In this document: in pieces, positions 51,872 through 60,507 of the stretch
How the letters are laid out: every line of letters starts with the position of its first letter
How positions within the stretch are numbered: the stretch's first letter is position 1
Program-made: the position numbers and the translations under genes
The notes under the pieces: model-generated
What the model was told of the DNA's origin: nothing
What the model saw: only the letters and a program-made list of their open reading frames with translations
Databases searched by the model: none
Assembly (NCBI GenBank): GCA_023421245.1
Contig: JAEZTV010000034.1
Span: forward strand, 1 to 64,000
DNA: 64,000 nt
Reading direction: 5' to 3'
Source: Bacillota bacterium
GTDB lineage: Bacteria > Bacillota > Clostridia > Oscillospirales > Ruminococcaceae

Positions 51872-52871
51872 GAGTAGGATTTCCCCGAAGCAGAAGGCGG
51901 CAGCCGTCATTATTTCCATGGGCGCGGACAATGCGTCCGAGGTATATAAATATATGCACGAGGACGAGATCGAGGAGCTCACCTATGAGATCGCCCGATT
52001 GTACCGCCTTGAGGCCGAAGAACTTGAACAGATATTAAACGATTTCTATGGGTTGTGTTTAACGCAAAAGGTAATTACCGAAGGCGGGCTTGATTATGCT
52101 AAAAATGTGCTGGAAAAGGCTTTTGGCTCGCAAACGGCCAACAACCTTTTGGAGCGTGTCACCCGTTCACTGCGCACCAAGGCATTTGAGTTTGTGCGTA
52201 AGGCAGACTATAAGAACCTCCTTGCTATCATACAGAATGAGCATCCGCAAACAATTGCGCTGATTCTCTCCTATGCGCGCTCTGATCAGGCCTCCACGGT
52301 TATCAGCGAATTGCCCAAGGAAAAACGTGTCGACGTGGTTGAGCGTATCGCGAGAATGGACAGAACCTCTCCCGAAATCATTAAGAATGTTGAGCGTATC
52401 CTCGAACGCAAATTTGACTCCGTAGTATCGGTGGACTTTACCGAAATCGGCGGCGTCAAGTATATCGCCGATATCCTAAACCAGGTTGACCGCGGAACAG
52501 AAAAGCATATTTTTGACGAACTGGCCCGCAAGGATCCAAAACTTGCTGACGATATCCGCAAGCGCATGTTTGTATTTGAAGATATCATCGGCCTTGATAA
52601 TATGTCTATCCAGCGCTTTATTCGTGAGCTGGATTCCAAGGATATTGTGATTGCGCTCAAGGGCGCAAACAGCGATGTGGCGGAAACATTCTTTGCCAAC
52701 ATGTCCCAGAGAATGGGCGAAACCATTCGGTCGGACATGGAGTATCTGCACAACGTCAGAATACGCGATGTCGAAGAAGCACAGCAGCGCATTGTATCTA
52801 TTATTCGCAAGTTAGAAGAGGATGGTGAGCTGATCATTTCCAAGGGCGGAAAGGATGATATCATTGCCTAG
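51858..52871 (+). CDS. fliG: Flagellar motor switch protein FliG
   Basis: A 337-residue FliG of normal length with all three domains: N-terminal KQKAAAVIISMGADNAS, the middle EHPQTIALILSYARSDQA (EHPQ motif near residue 125) and the C-terminal torque helix region with LDNMSIQRFIRELDSKDIVI. It couples MotA to the rotor. ATG 51858 is 9 bases after AAAGGGAG; the frame also contains an ATG at 51849, inside the spacer. Confidence 0.95.
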   Translation: MASTKSRISPKQKAAAVIISMGADNASEVYKYMHEDEIEELTYEIARLYRLEAEELEQILNDFYGLCLTQKVITEGGLDYAKNVLEKAFGSQTANNLLERVTRSLRTKAFEFVRKADYKNLLAIIQNEHPQTIALILSYARSDQASTVISELPKEKRVDVVERIARMDRTSPEIIKNVERILERKFDSVVSVDFTEIGGVKYIADILNQVDRGTEKHIFDELARKDPKLADDIRKRMFVFEDIIGLDNMSIQRFIRELDSKDIVIALKGANSDVAETFFANMSQRMGETIRSDMEYLHNVRIRDVEEAQQRIVSIIRKLEEDGELIISKGGKDDIIA

Positions 52872-53643
52872 GATCGTCAAGGCGCAGGAGGTAAACTATA
52901 AAGAGAGTGTTCTCATTCCTTCCATGCCTGCGTCCACTGCGCATAAAGCATCTCCTCCGGTGACTGACGATGATACAAAGCAGGACACATCATCTTTTCT
53001 CTCCCACACCGCGGATACTGCATTTCTAACCGAGGAGATGTGCAAGCAGGCCCTTGATGCGGCACGGCAGGAGGCGGATAGCATTATTGCAAGAGCACAC
53101 GCGAAAGCGCAAGCCTTGGGCGAGCAGATCTCAGCAGCGGCAGCGGATGAAGCGAACCGCCTTAAAGAGCAAGCGCGTGCAGAAGGCTTTGTGCAGGGGA
53201 AAGAGCAGGCAACGCAACAGCTCCAATCAAAACTTGATGACATTACAGCGCTGCTTGACCGGATTGACGATCGGCAGAGAGAGTTGATTGACGGCACCGA
53301 GGAGAGCATCAAACTCCTGGTAGTCGATATTGTTCGAAAGATTGTGGGTAAAACACTAAAAGAGGATGATAAGGCGCTTGTGGGAATCGTTGAGCGTGCG
53401 CTGTCAAGCTATAAGAACACCGACTGGGTTAAGATAACCATCTCAGAGACGGATGCTAGCACAAGCTGCATCACCGACAAATCGGTGTTAATGGAGCTGC
53501 TTGATCTTTCGGGTAGCATCGAGATTGAGGTGTTGGAGGATGGGGCATCGGGTCTGTGTATTGTAGAAACACCCGATGGCATTGCGGATGCCAGTGTAGA
53601 GACGCAGCTTTGCAACCTTAAAGAGATTCTTACAAGGGATTAG
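52864..53643 (+). CDS. fliH: Flagellar assembly protein FliH
   Basis: A 259-residue FliH, regulator of the export ATPase FliI. The centre is a long charged coiled coil (EADSIIARAHAKAQALGEQI) with the V-ATPase-stator-like C-terminal domain (VVDIVRKIVGKTLKEDD). The start is taken as TTG 52864 (LPRIVKAQEV), because GGAAAGG at 52847-52853 is well spaced for it and too close to ATG 52855. It overlaps the end of fliG by 8 bases. Confidence 0.88.
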   Translation: MPRIVKAQEVNYKESVLIPSMPASTAHKASPPVTDDDTKQDTSSFLSHTADTAFLTEEMCKQALDAARQEADSIIARAHAKAQALGEQISAAAADEANRLKEQARAEGFVQGKEQATQQLQSKLDDITALLDRIDDRQRELIDGTEESIKLLVVDIVRKIVGKTLKEDDKALVGIVERALSSYKNTDWVKITISETDASTSCITDKSVLMELLDLSGSIEIEVLEDGASGLCIVETPDGIADASVETQLCNLKEILTRD

Positions 53644-53671
53644 ATTGTTACCATAAGGGATGTGTGAACGC

Positions 53672-54976
53672 TTGGTTTTAGAGGGCATTAAAAGCACCTT
53701 GCGCCGAAAAAGCCTTGTAACCTTTTATGGCAAGGTGGATAAGATCATCGGTCTGATGATAGAATCGATCGGTCCGCTTGCAAACATTGGCGATGTATGC
53801 AGAATCTATGCGGGCCAGGGCGGCAGAACGGTGCAGGCAGAGGTGGTGGGATTCCGCGAAAGCCGAGTTTTGCTTATGCCCTATGATGATATTGACGGTA
53901 TCGGCCCCGGCAGCATTGTGGAATCTACCGGCGACAAACTAAAGGTAAAGGTTAACGAATCATTGGTTGGCCGCATTCTTGACGGTACCGGCGCACCGAT
54001 TGACGATAAAGGCGAGGTGGAGGGTAACGTATACTACGATGTCACCAACATCCCGTCCAATCCGCTTGGAAGACCGAGAATAGATACCCGCCTGAGTTTT
54101 GGCGTAAAAGCGATTGATGGGCTGCTCACCTGTGGTATGGGCCAAAGAATGGGGATATTCTCCGGCAGCGGCGTGGGAAAGAGTACGCTGCTTGGTATGA
54201 TAGCCCGCAATGTGACAGCGGATATCAATGTAATCGCATTGGTAGGAGAAAGAGGCAGAGAGGTACGCGACTTTATTGAGCGTGACCTTGGCGAGGAAGG
54301 CATGGCGCGTTCGGTGCTGCTGGTTGCCACCTCAGACCAACCCGCGATGCAGCGCCTGAAATGTGCTCTAACCGCAACTACCATTGCGGAGTATTTTAAG
54401 GATCGCGGCAAAAGCGTTTTACTGATGATGGATTCCCTGACCCGGTATGCGATGGCGCAGCGTGAGATTGGCCTTGCTACGGGTGAACCGCCGGTCTCGC
54501 GCGGTTACACCCCTTCGGTTTACTCGGTGATGCCAAAGCTGCTCGAGCGTACAGGTAACTTTGAAACCGGCTCCATTACCGGAATATACACCGTGCTGGT
54601 AGAAGGCGATGATGTCAACGAGCCGATTTCCGACACCGTACGAGGCATTATTGACGGGCATATCGTGCTTTCTAGAAAAATTGCGATGCGCAACCAATAC
54701 CCCGCAATCGATATTTTGGGAAGTGTCAGCCGTCTGATGAACGAGATTGTAGATAAGGAGCAGTTGGACCTTGCAAACCGCATGCGCAGTGTGCTGTCGG
54801 TCTACTACTCAAACTACGACCTCATTACCATAGGCGCGTACAAAGCGGGCACCAATCCCGCGCTTGATGCCGCCATTGCCAAGATAGAGAAGGTTAATGA
54901 CTTCCTTCGTCAGGATATCTACGAGGTGCTCGATTACGAAAAGACGATTGATCTGATGAAGAATGCGCTGATGTAA
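53672..54976 (+). CDS. fliI: Flagellum-specific ATP synthase FliI
   Basis: A 434-residue type III export ATPase of the F1-beta family. Walker A GSGVGKSTLL is near residue 165, Walker B LLMMDSLTRYAMAQREIG near 250, and the N-terminal hexamer domain reads GKVDKIIGLMIES. It energises export of rod, hook and filament subunits. The TTG at 53672 is about 11 bases after AAGGGA. The ATG at 53660 abuts that site and is less likely but possible, adding 4 residues. Confidence 0.92.
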   Translation: MVLEGIKSTLRRKSLVTFYGKVDKIIGLMIESIGPLANIGDVCRIYAGQGGRTVQAEVVGFRESRVLLMPYDDIDGIGPGSIVESTGDKLKVKVNESLVGRILDGTGAPIDDKGEVEGNVYYDVTNIPSNPLGRPRIDTRLSFGVKAIDGLLTCGMGQRMGIFSGSGVGKSTLLGMIARNVTADINVIALVGERGREVRDFIERDLGEEGMARSVLLVATSDQPAMQRLKCALTATTIAEYFKDRGKSVLLMMDSLTRYAMAQREIGLATGEPPVSRGYTPSVYSVMPKLLERTGNFETGSITGIYTVLVEGDDVNEPISDTVRGIIDGHIVLSRKIAMRNQYPAIDILGSVSRLMNEIVDKEQLDLANRMRSVLSVYYSNYDLITIGAYKAGTNPALDAAIAKIEKVNDFLRQDIYEVLDYEKTIDLMKNALM

Positions 54977-54993
54977 AGGAGTACGCTGCAACA

Positions 54994-55434
54994 ATGAAAC
55001 GATTCGAGTTTTCATTGGAAAAGATGCTTGATTATAAGAATCAGCTGCTTAGAGATGAAAAGCAGCGTCTGGCTGAACTTAGGCAAAAGCTGGATCAGCT
55101 AACCCAAACGCTCCATGCCCTGCGGGAAGAATATGCCCGCTGCAATCGGGAGCTCAATGCTGAAACCCAAAAAGGAATTTTGCCGCAGGATATTTTGTTG
55201 CGCAAAAGCTATCTTAACCTGCTCAATGACCGCATTAAGTTTCAGATGCAGCAGGTGCGCCTTGCCGAAATTAGGGTAAAAGAACAGGTCGCAGTGGTAG
55301 TGAAGGTTTCACAGGATATCTCTACCCTCGATAAGCTCAAAGAGCGGCAGTATGAGGAATATCTTGTGGAAGAAAACCGGGAACTGCAGGTGTTGATTGA
55401 AGAATTTGTGGCGAATACCCGCATGTCAAGCTAA
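54994..55434 (+). CDS. fliJ: Flagellar export protein FliJ
   Basis: A 146-residue almost entirely coiled-coil protein starting MKRFEFSLEKMLDYKNQLLR, the standard FliJ beginning (FxFxLexxLxyk). FliJ is the central stalk of the export ATPase complex. ATG 54994 follows AAAGGAG. It ends the first part of the operon; an internal promoter lies in the next gap. Confidence 0.92.
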   Translation: MKRFEFSLEKMLDYKNQLLRDEKQRLAELRQKLDQLTQTLHALREEYARCNRELNAETQKGILPQDILLRKSYLNLLNDRIKFQMQQVRLAEIRVKEQVAVVVKVSQDISTLDKLKERQYEEYLVEENRELQVLIEEFVANTRMSS

Positions 55435-55561
55435 TGACCCTCCCCTGCAACCTAGCAGATAGATGGCTAAATATTTGCGCAGTTTTCATGTTTTACAGTA
55501 TAAAAACCGTTAAAAAACGTGGAAAAGTGCTATAAAGCATGTATTTATTTCCTTCAAAATT

Positions 55562-55570
55562 TGTTATAAT
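55562..55570 (+). promoter_or_regulatory. Extended -10 promoter inside the flagellar operon
   Basis: TGT-TATAAT (55562-55570) is an exact extended -10 element, with only a weak -35 (TGTATT, 55542-55547). It lies 34 bases before fliK in a 169-base AT-rich gap, the largest inside this operon. Confidence 0.5.
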
Positions 55571-55603
55571 ATACGGGATAACATTGAAAGGAGGTGAAAG
55601 AGT

Positions 55604-56800
55604 ATGACCACAAAGATTTATACCGATATACCCATTCAAGCCACCAGCCCCAAAACGCACGCGGTAAAACGGGATGGGGCAGCGGACAAAACCACGTTTG
55701 CTGACGAACTGCATAAGCGTATAGACAATGCTGGTAAGCCCGAAGAACCGCAAAAGCCAAGTTCCGGAAAACAGGCGGAAGGTGTTACGCAGCAGGAGGA
55801 GCACCACACAGAGGAACCGGAGCAGCCAAGCGAACAGGCTGCGGCAGCGGCACAGATTGTTACATTGTTTACAGCTGTTACTCCGCTTGTGCCCACCATG
55901 ACGGATCAACCAAGTAAGCCCACATTGCCTGCACAACCCTCCGAGCTGATGGCGGTTACCCCGAATGATGTTGCGCAACCTGCGAAAACTCCCCTTCAGC
56001 AAGCTGTACCGGCAGAGCTTCCGGAGATTGCCGCAGATGATGCAGCCCCTAAGTTAGAACAACCCGCGCTATCCTTCCAAGCCTGCCTGTCCGGCGCGGC
56101 AATTCCAGACGAAGGCACAGCACCCGTGTTAACAGCCACAAGTCCGCAGGGCGATGAAGCTGGTGCTGAGCAACAACCGGACGCGCACAAGCAGGCAGGC
56201 TCCCACAGAACGCAGATGGCTTCGGCGGAAAGAACATCTGAGCAAAAACCGCCTCCCGAAACAAAAACCACCCCGGATACCGGCGAGATGAATGTTTTTG
56301 CAAAAAGGCTTAACGAGCTGGGATTAAGTTTTAAAACCGAACCGGTCGCAGCGCATGTGCCCGGCGAGGCAGCGCCCGCTAGTCAGGTGGCAACCGCGGT
56401 GCTCGAAGCGTTCAAAAACGGCAAGACTGAGTTTACCATGAGGCTTGAGCCGGAGATGCTCGGGGAGCTTACGGTCAAGCTGGTGCTAGAACAAGGAAAG
56501 CTCTCGCTAAGCATCCTGACGGCAACCGACCAGACCGCAAAGCTGCTTGATGGACAGATGTCCGAGCTACGCACGGCGCTTAAGGCAAACAACATCCAGA
56601 TGGAAACCTGCACTGTTGAAAACCAATCCTTTAACAATCTGGCATCCGGCGGCGAGTTTTCCATGCTTGGCGGGCGTCAGCAGGAACGGCCGGAGCATTC
56701 ACAAAGGATACTGATTACGCAGTTGCCGAGTGCGGCTGAGAATACGGTATCACAGCTTCGCGTGTTAAAGGCAGCCTCAATCCTAAATTGCTACGTGTAG
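55604..56800 (+). CDS. fliK: Flagellar hook-length control protein FliK
   Basis: A 398-residue FliK. The first two thirds are a low-complexity, Pro/Gln/Glu/Ala-rich ruler (EEPQKPSSGKQAEGVTQQEE). The C-terminal Flg_hook domain (about residues 265-350) has the signature FTMRLEPEMLGELTVKLVLE and LDGQMSELRTALKANNIQ. It measures hook length and switches export specificity. ATG 55604 follows GAAAGGAGGTG. It is located upstream of flgD and flgE, whose products it controls. Confidence 0.92.
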   Translation: MTTKIYTDIPIQATSPKTHAVKRDGAADKTTFADELHKRIDNAGKPEEPQKPSSGKQAEGVTQQEEHHTEEPEQPSEQAAAAAQIVTLFTAVTPLVPTMTDQPSKPTLPAQPSELMAVTPNDVAQPAKTPLQQAVPAELPEIAADDAAPKLEQPALSFQACLSGAAIPDEGTAPVLTATSPQGDEAGAEQQPDAHKQAGSHRTQMASAERTSEQKPPPETKTTPDTGEMNVFAKRLNELGLSFKTEPVAAHVPGEAAPASQVATAVLEAFKNGKTEFTMRLEPEMLGELTVKLVLEQGKLSLSILTATDQTAKLLDGQMSELRTALKANNIQMETCTVENQSFNNLASGGEFSMLGGRQQERPEHSQRILITQLPSAAENTVSQLRVLKAASILNCYV

Positions 56801-56821
56801 TTTCAAGAAAGGAGGCGTAAT

Positions 56822-57385
56822 ATGAGCGGAATTTCGGCATACAACGCCCAATACGCAGCTGCAAGCGGTAAAAAGGTATACACCACCGAGAGCGGCCATG
56901 AGTATTGGTTGTCTACTGAGGATAATTCCAGCTTGGACATCTCGGACTTTTTTTCGCTGATTGCGGCGCAGCTTTCAAACCAGGATTTTATGAATCCTAC
57001 CGACAATACCGAGTTTATGGCACAGCTTGCCCAGTTTTCAGCGCTGAAGATGCAAGAAGATATTCTGTACTCTTCTAATGCAACCTTTGCATCCTCGCTG
57101 ATTGGCAAGACGGTGGTCGCCGCAAAGATTGACTCTGCGGGCAAGATAGTAAACACAACCGGCGTTGTGGAGCGAATTGCATTTTCCTCAGGCGGGTTTG
57201 AATTCTACATTGACGGCAAGGCATTTACACTCGAAAATCTGATGGAAATTAAGGTAGCCGCCACAACTCCACCTGCGGAAGGCGAAGAGGACAATTCACC
57301 GGAGGGTCCCACAGATCCGGCCGACGAAACCGACCCCACCGATCCCACAGATCCAACCGATTCTGCTGATTCAGGCGAGGCTTGA
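56822..57385 (+). CDS. flgD: Flagellar hook-assembly scaffold FlgD
   Basis: A 187-residue FlgD (hook cap). The N-terminal core DFFSLIAAQLSNQDFMNPTD NTEFMAQLAQFSALKMQ is diagnostic. The usual FnIII/Tudor C-terminal region is reduced and replaced by a short beta part and an acidic DPT-repeat tail (TDPTDPTDPTDSADSG). Its job is polymerising FlgE on the growing hook. ATG 56822 has GAAAGGAGGCG upstream. Confidence 0.92.
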   Translation: MSGISAYNAQYAAASGKKVYTTESGHEYWLSTEDNSSLDISDFFSLIAAQLSNQDFMNPTDNTEFMAQLAQFSALKMQEDILYSSNATFASSLIGKTVVAAKIDSAGKIVNTTGVVERIAFSSGGFEFYIDGKAFTLENLMEIKVAATTPPAEGEEDNSPEGPTDPADETDPTDPTDPTDSADSGEA

Positions 57386-57428
57386 GTTTAAAACTACGAA
57401 GCTATCAATCCAGGGAGGGATAATTTCT

Positions 57429-57827
57429 ATGGCAGACGGTACATATATCAACCGACCAATTTCGGTTACCACGGGTATCACCCTGCCGCAGCATACAACC
57501 GTCAAGCGCCCGACCGATGCGCAGACCTCAGCGTTTGCTGAGATTCTGCAAACGCAGCAGCGCAGCCAGACGGCGCAAATCAACTTTTCCAAGCATGCGC
57601 AGAACCGAATCGTTGACCGAGGTATTGAGCTTGGCGATGCAAAGCTTGAACGCCTGAGTCAGGGAATGCGGCTTGCGGAGGAAAAGGGGCTTGACGACAC
57701 GCTGATTTTAATTGACAGAACAGCATTTATTGTCAGCATCAAAAATGGCACTGTGGTGACCACATTAAACGGCGATGACCTAAATGGGAACGTATTCACA
57801 AATATTGAAGGAACCGTAATTATTTAA
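57429..57827 (+). CDS. TIGR02530-type flagellar operon protein
   Basis: A 132-residue protein between flgD and flgE, the place of the conserved 'flagellar operon protein' TIGR02530 (FlgD-neighbour). Blocks: INFSKHAQNRIVDRGIEL, LEKRLSQ-like (LERLSQGMRLAEEKGLDDTL) and the C-terminal DRTAFIVSIKNGTVVTTLN. The family is widespread in Clostridia and Bacilli but has no firmly established biochemical role. ATG 57429 follows CAGGGAGGGA. Confidence 0.85.
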   Translation: MADGTYINRPISVTTGITLPQHTTVKRPTDAQTSAFAEILQTQQRSQTAQINFSKHAQNRIVDRGIELGDAKLERLSQGMRLAEEKGLDDTLILIDRTAFIVSIKNGTVVTTLNGDDLNGNVFTNIEGTVII

Positions 57828-57903
57828 CCGGACCTTTTGGAGGTTAACTCAGTTTTTGAATGACAGATGAAACTGACGGTTCCAAGAAAAGGAGTATACA
57901 CAA

Positions 57904-59208
57904 ATGGTAAGAGCCATGTATTCCGGCGTAGCCGGCCTGCGGGCGCACCAAACCAGAATGGACGTAATCGGCAATAACATTGCCAACGTCAACACCTATG
58001 GCTTTAAGGCGTCCAGAACTACATTTCGTGATGTATACTATCAAACCCTTAGCGGAGCCTCACAGGGAACACAGCTTCGCGGCGGTGTAAACCCAACACA
58101 GGTGGGTTATGGCGCACAGGTAGCTTCTATCGACATTTTGATGGGGCAGTCGGGCTTTCAGCCTACCGATAACGGTATGGATGTCGCGATTGCGGGCCAG
58201 GGCTTTTTGCAGGTACAAGATGCCGCGGGCAACGTGTTTTATACACGCGCAGGCATGCTGACCATTGACGCAAACGGAAACGTGATTGATTCCGCCGGTA
58301 ATTTTGTGCTTGGCGCGTCGGGTGCGGATGCCCGAACCGCAGCGCCGTCGAGCGGCAAGATTCAGGTTACCGTACCGCCTGTGCAGGACAATCAGGCATT
58401 TGATGAAAAGTCAGTAACTCTGCGCAGTAATTTAACGCAGAGCGCTACGTTAACTTGTATTGGGACGGGTGAAAACGGCAATATGACGGTTCACTTTGCA
58501 AAAGGCACGCCCGGTGTACCTACCAAAGCAGTGCTGGAAGGGACCACTGTCACAATCACCTTTGACCCGCTCGAAGAGTTTGATGATATCTCGAAGATCA
58601 ACCAGTATCTTCTAATCGCATCCGGCACGCCGGGTGATCCGGCCGATCCCGCTACCACAGTGGGTATTGTGGATGGTAACGGCAACTACATCTCTCAAGA
58701 TGCCATCCCAGGCGGAGGTTTCATACTAGCTGGTATAGATGTTCCCATCGATACTACTACTGGAACCCCCAAATCCTTTACCGGGGAAGAGCTTGTCAAG
58801 CTTGGAACCTTTAAAACCGAGGAAGGCAGGAGCTTTGCGCTGCAGGAGGTCAAGGACCTTACCAGCATCTCGATCGGTTCCGACGGTGTAATCTCGGGTA
58901 ACCACGCCATTCATGGCACCTTGGTGCTCGGGCGCATCGATCTTGCGATATTCAATAACCCAGAGGGTCTCAACGCAGAAGGCAACACCTATTTTTCGCA
59001 GAGCGCAAACTCTGGAGACCCGTACATCTGTGTTGCGGGAACCTCCGGTTCCGGCGGGCTGCAGGCAGGTACACTTGAGATGTCAAACGTAGACCTATCC
59101 GCTGAGTTTACCGATATGATAACCACGCAGCGTGGTTTTCAGGCCAATGCCCGAATCATAACGGTAACCGATGAAATGCTAAGCGAGCTTGTAAACCTCA
59201 AGCGCTAG
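57904..59208 (+). CDS. flgE: Flagellar hook protein FlgE
   Basis: A 434-residue hook/rod-family protein. The N-terminal motif RMDVIGNNIANVNTYGFKAS is at about residues 18-37 and the matching C-terminal coiled coil NVDLSAEFTDMITTQRGFQA near the end; LLAGQGFLQV-type AIAGQGFLQV lies between. The length and position after flgD identify it as FlgE rather than the shorter FlgG. The middle contains Gly/Pro-rich loops (GTPGDPADPATT). ATG 57904 follows AAAAGGAG. Confidence 0.92.
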   Translation: MVRAMYSGVAGLRAHQTRMDVIGNNIANVNTYGFKASRTTFRDVYYQTLSGASQGTQLRGGVNPTQVGYGAQVASIDILMGQSGFQPTDNGMDVAIAGQGFLQVQDAAGNVFYTRAGMLTIDANGNVIDSAGNFVLGASGADARTAAPSSGKIQVTVPPVQDNQAFDEKSVTLRSNLTQSATLTCIGTGENGNMTVHFAKGTPGVPTKAVLEGTTVTITFDPLEEFDDISKINQYLLIASGTPGDPADPATTVGIVDGNGNYISQDAIPGGGFILAGIDVPIDTTTGTPKSFTGEELVKLGTFKTEEGRSFALQEVKDLTSISIGSDGVISGNHAIHGTLVLGRIDLAIFNNPEGLNAEGNTYFSQSANSGDPYICVAGTSGSGGLQAGTLEMSNVDLSAEFTDMITTQRGFQANARIITVTDEMLSELVNLKR

Positions 59209-59218
59209 TTCATAATCT

Positions 59219-59255
59219 GTGAATAAGGGGCTTTTCACGGAGCCCCTTTATTCAC
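59219..59255 (+). terminator. Strong hairpin between flgE and flbD
   Basis: GTGAATAAGGGGCT (59219-59232) pairs with AGCCCCTTTATTCAC (59241-59255) through 14 pairs and one bulged T, with an 8-base loop. No T-run follows, so it may be a weak terminator, an attenuator or an mRNA-stability element inside the operon. Confidence 0.55.
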
Positions 59256-59327
59256 TTCAATATGGGTTTGCCCTATGCGGCACTTCACAGTCTATTTGAA
59301 CAAGGCATTTTTGAAGGGAGAATAATC

Positions 59328-59528
59328 ATGATTAAGCTTACGAGGGTAACCAAAAAGGACGCTAAGGAGTTTATGCTCAACTGCGATCTTATCGAATCGA
59401 TTGAGGAAACTCCCGACACTACAATTAAGCTGTTAAACGGAAAAATTCTGATTGTCGGTGAGACCCCCGGCGAGATACTTGAGAAAATTATCGCGTATAA
59501 GCGTAGAATATTCGGTAAATTCAACTAA
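59328..59528 (+). CDS. flbD: FlbD/SwrD family flagellar protein
   Basis: A 66-residue protein: MIKLTRVTKKDAKEFMLNCD, LIESIEETPDTTIKLLNGK, then VGETPGEILEKIIAYKRRI. This is the small FlbD (SwrD) family always found just before motA in this operon type; in Bacillus SwrD raises motor torque. ATG 59328 has GAAGGGAG upstream; the longer frame to 59262 is not supported. Confidence 0.92.
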   Translation: MIKLTRVTKKDAKEFMLNCDLIESIEETPDTTIKLLNGKILIVGETPGEILEKIIAYKRRIFGKFN

Positions 59529-59571
59529 TCTATCGGTGAATTCCCCAGAAAAGATAAAAGGGTGATGCCAA

Positions 59572-60453
59572 ATGGATTTAATGTCATTAATCGGTTTTAT
59601 AGCTTCTATTGTTCTTGTAATCTTCGGTATGGTATTCTCTATGCCTGCCGAGGGAGAAGCTTTTATCCTTGCCAACCAAATTAATTTTCTGAATATGTTA
59701 ACCTTTGTGGACTATCCCAGTATTGCAATTACGATTGGCGGTACCTTTGCAACGCTGATGATTTCATTTCCCGGAAGATCCTTTGCTAAGATTGGCAAGC
59801 ATCTTAAGATTATCTTCTTCCCTCAAAAATATAATCCTGTCGCGGAAATCGAACGGATTGTTACCCTTGCAAAATCGGCTCGTTCCAGAGGCCTGCTTGC
59901 CCTTGAGGATGAGCTTAGAGACGACGACGACGATTTTTTGCGCAACGGCATTATGATGGTCGTCGACGCAATAGACCCCGAAAAGGTAAAATCGCTGCTC
60001 GAGGATGAGCTTGACTTTCTTGACGAGCGTCACGGGCAGGACAGGGCTCTGTATGACAAAGGCGCAACCTTTGCGCCTGCTTTCGGTATGATAGGCACGC
60101 TCATCGGCCTTATCCTCATGCTCAAAGAGATGGATGATCCGGACAAGCTCGGCTCCGGTATGGCGGTTGCGCTTATTACAACCTTTTACGGCTCAATGCT
60201 TTGTAACATTGTCTTCCTGCCAATATCCTCCAAGCTTAAGGTGCGGCATGAAGAGGAATACCTGTGCAAGCTTATTATCAGTGAAGGTATTCTCGCAATT
60301 CAATCGGGAGAAAACCCCCGGTTTATCTCTGAAAAGCTTTACCGGTTACTTCCGGCGTCCTTTGTACAGAAACATAAGAATACTTCAGACGCAAATCTCG
60401 ATTCTGACGATACCGAACGAGCACCCCGGAAACCGGCTAAGATCAAAAAGTAA
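59572..60453 (+). CDS. motA: Flagellar motor stator protein MotA
   Basis: A 293-residue stator protein with four membrane segments (about residues 4-22, 45-65, 165-185, 200-220) and the cytoplasmic loop between segments 2 and 3 that contacts FliG (charged, LLALEDELRDDDDDF). The conserved TM3-4 region reads APAFGMIGTLIGLILML and GSGMAVALITTFYGSML. It forms the ion channel with MotB. ATG 59572 follows AAAAGGGTGATG. Confidence 0.95.
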   Translation: MDLMSLIGFIASIVLVIFGMVFSMPAEGEAFILANQINFLNMLTFVDYPSIAITIGGTFATLMISFPGRSFAKIGKHLKIIFFPQKYNPVAEIERIVTLAKSARSRGLLALEDELRDDDDDFLRNGIMMVVDAIDPEKVKSLLEDELDFLDERHGQDRALYDKGATFAPAFGMIGTLIGLILMLKEMDDPDKLGSGMAVALITTFYGSMLCNIVFLPISSKLKVRHEEEYLCKLIISEGILAIQSGENPRFISEKLYRLLPASFVQKHKNTSDANLDSDDTERAPRKPAKIKK

Positions 60454-60507
60454 CCGCTTGTAGCTTAGCTTTTTGGTACGATGCTTTGGCGGGGGAGGGA
60501 AAGATAA

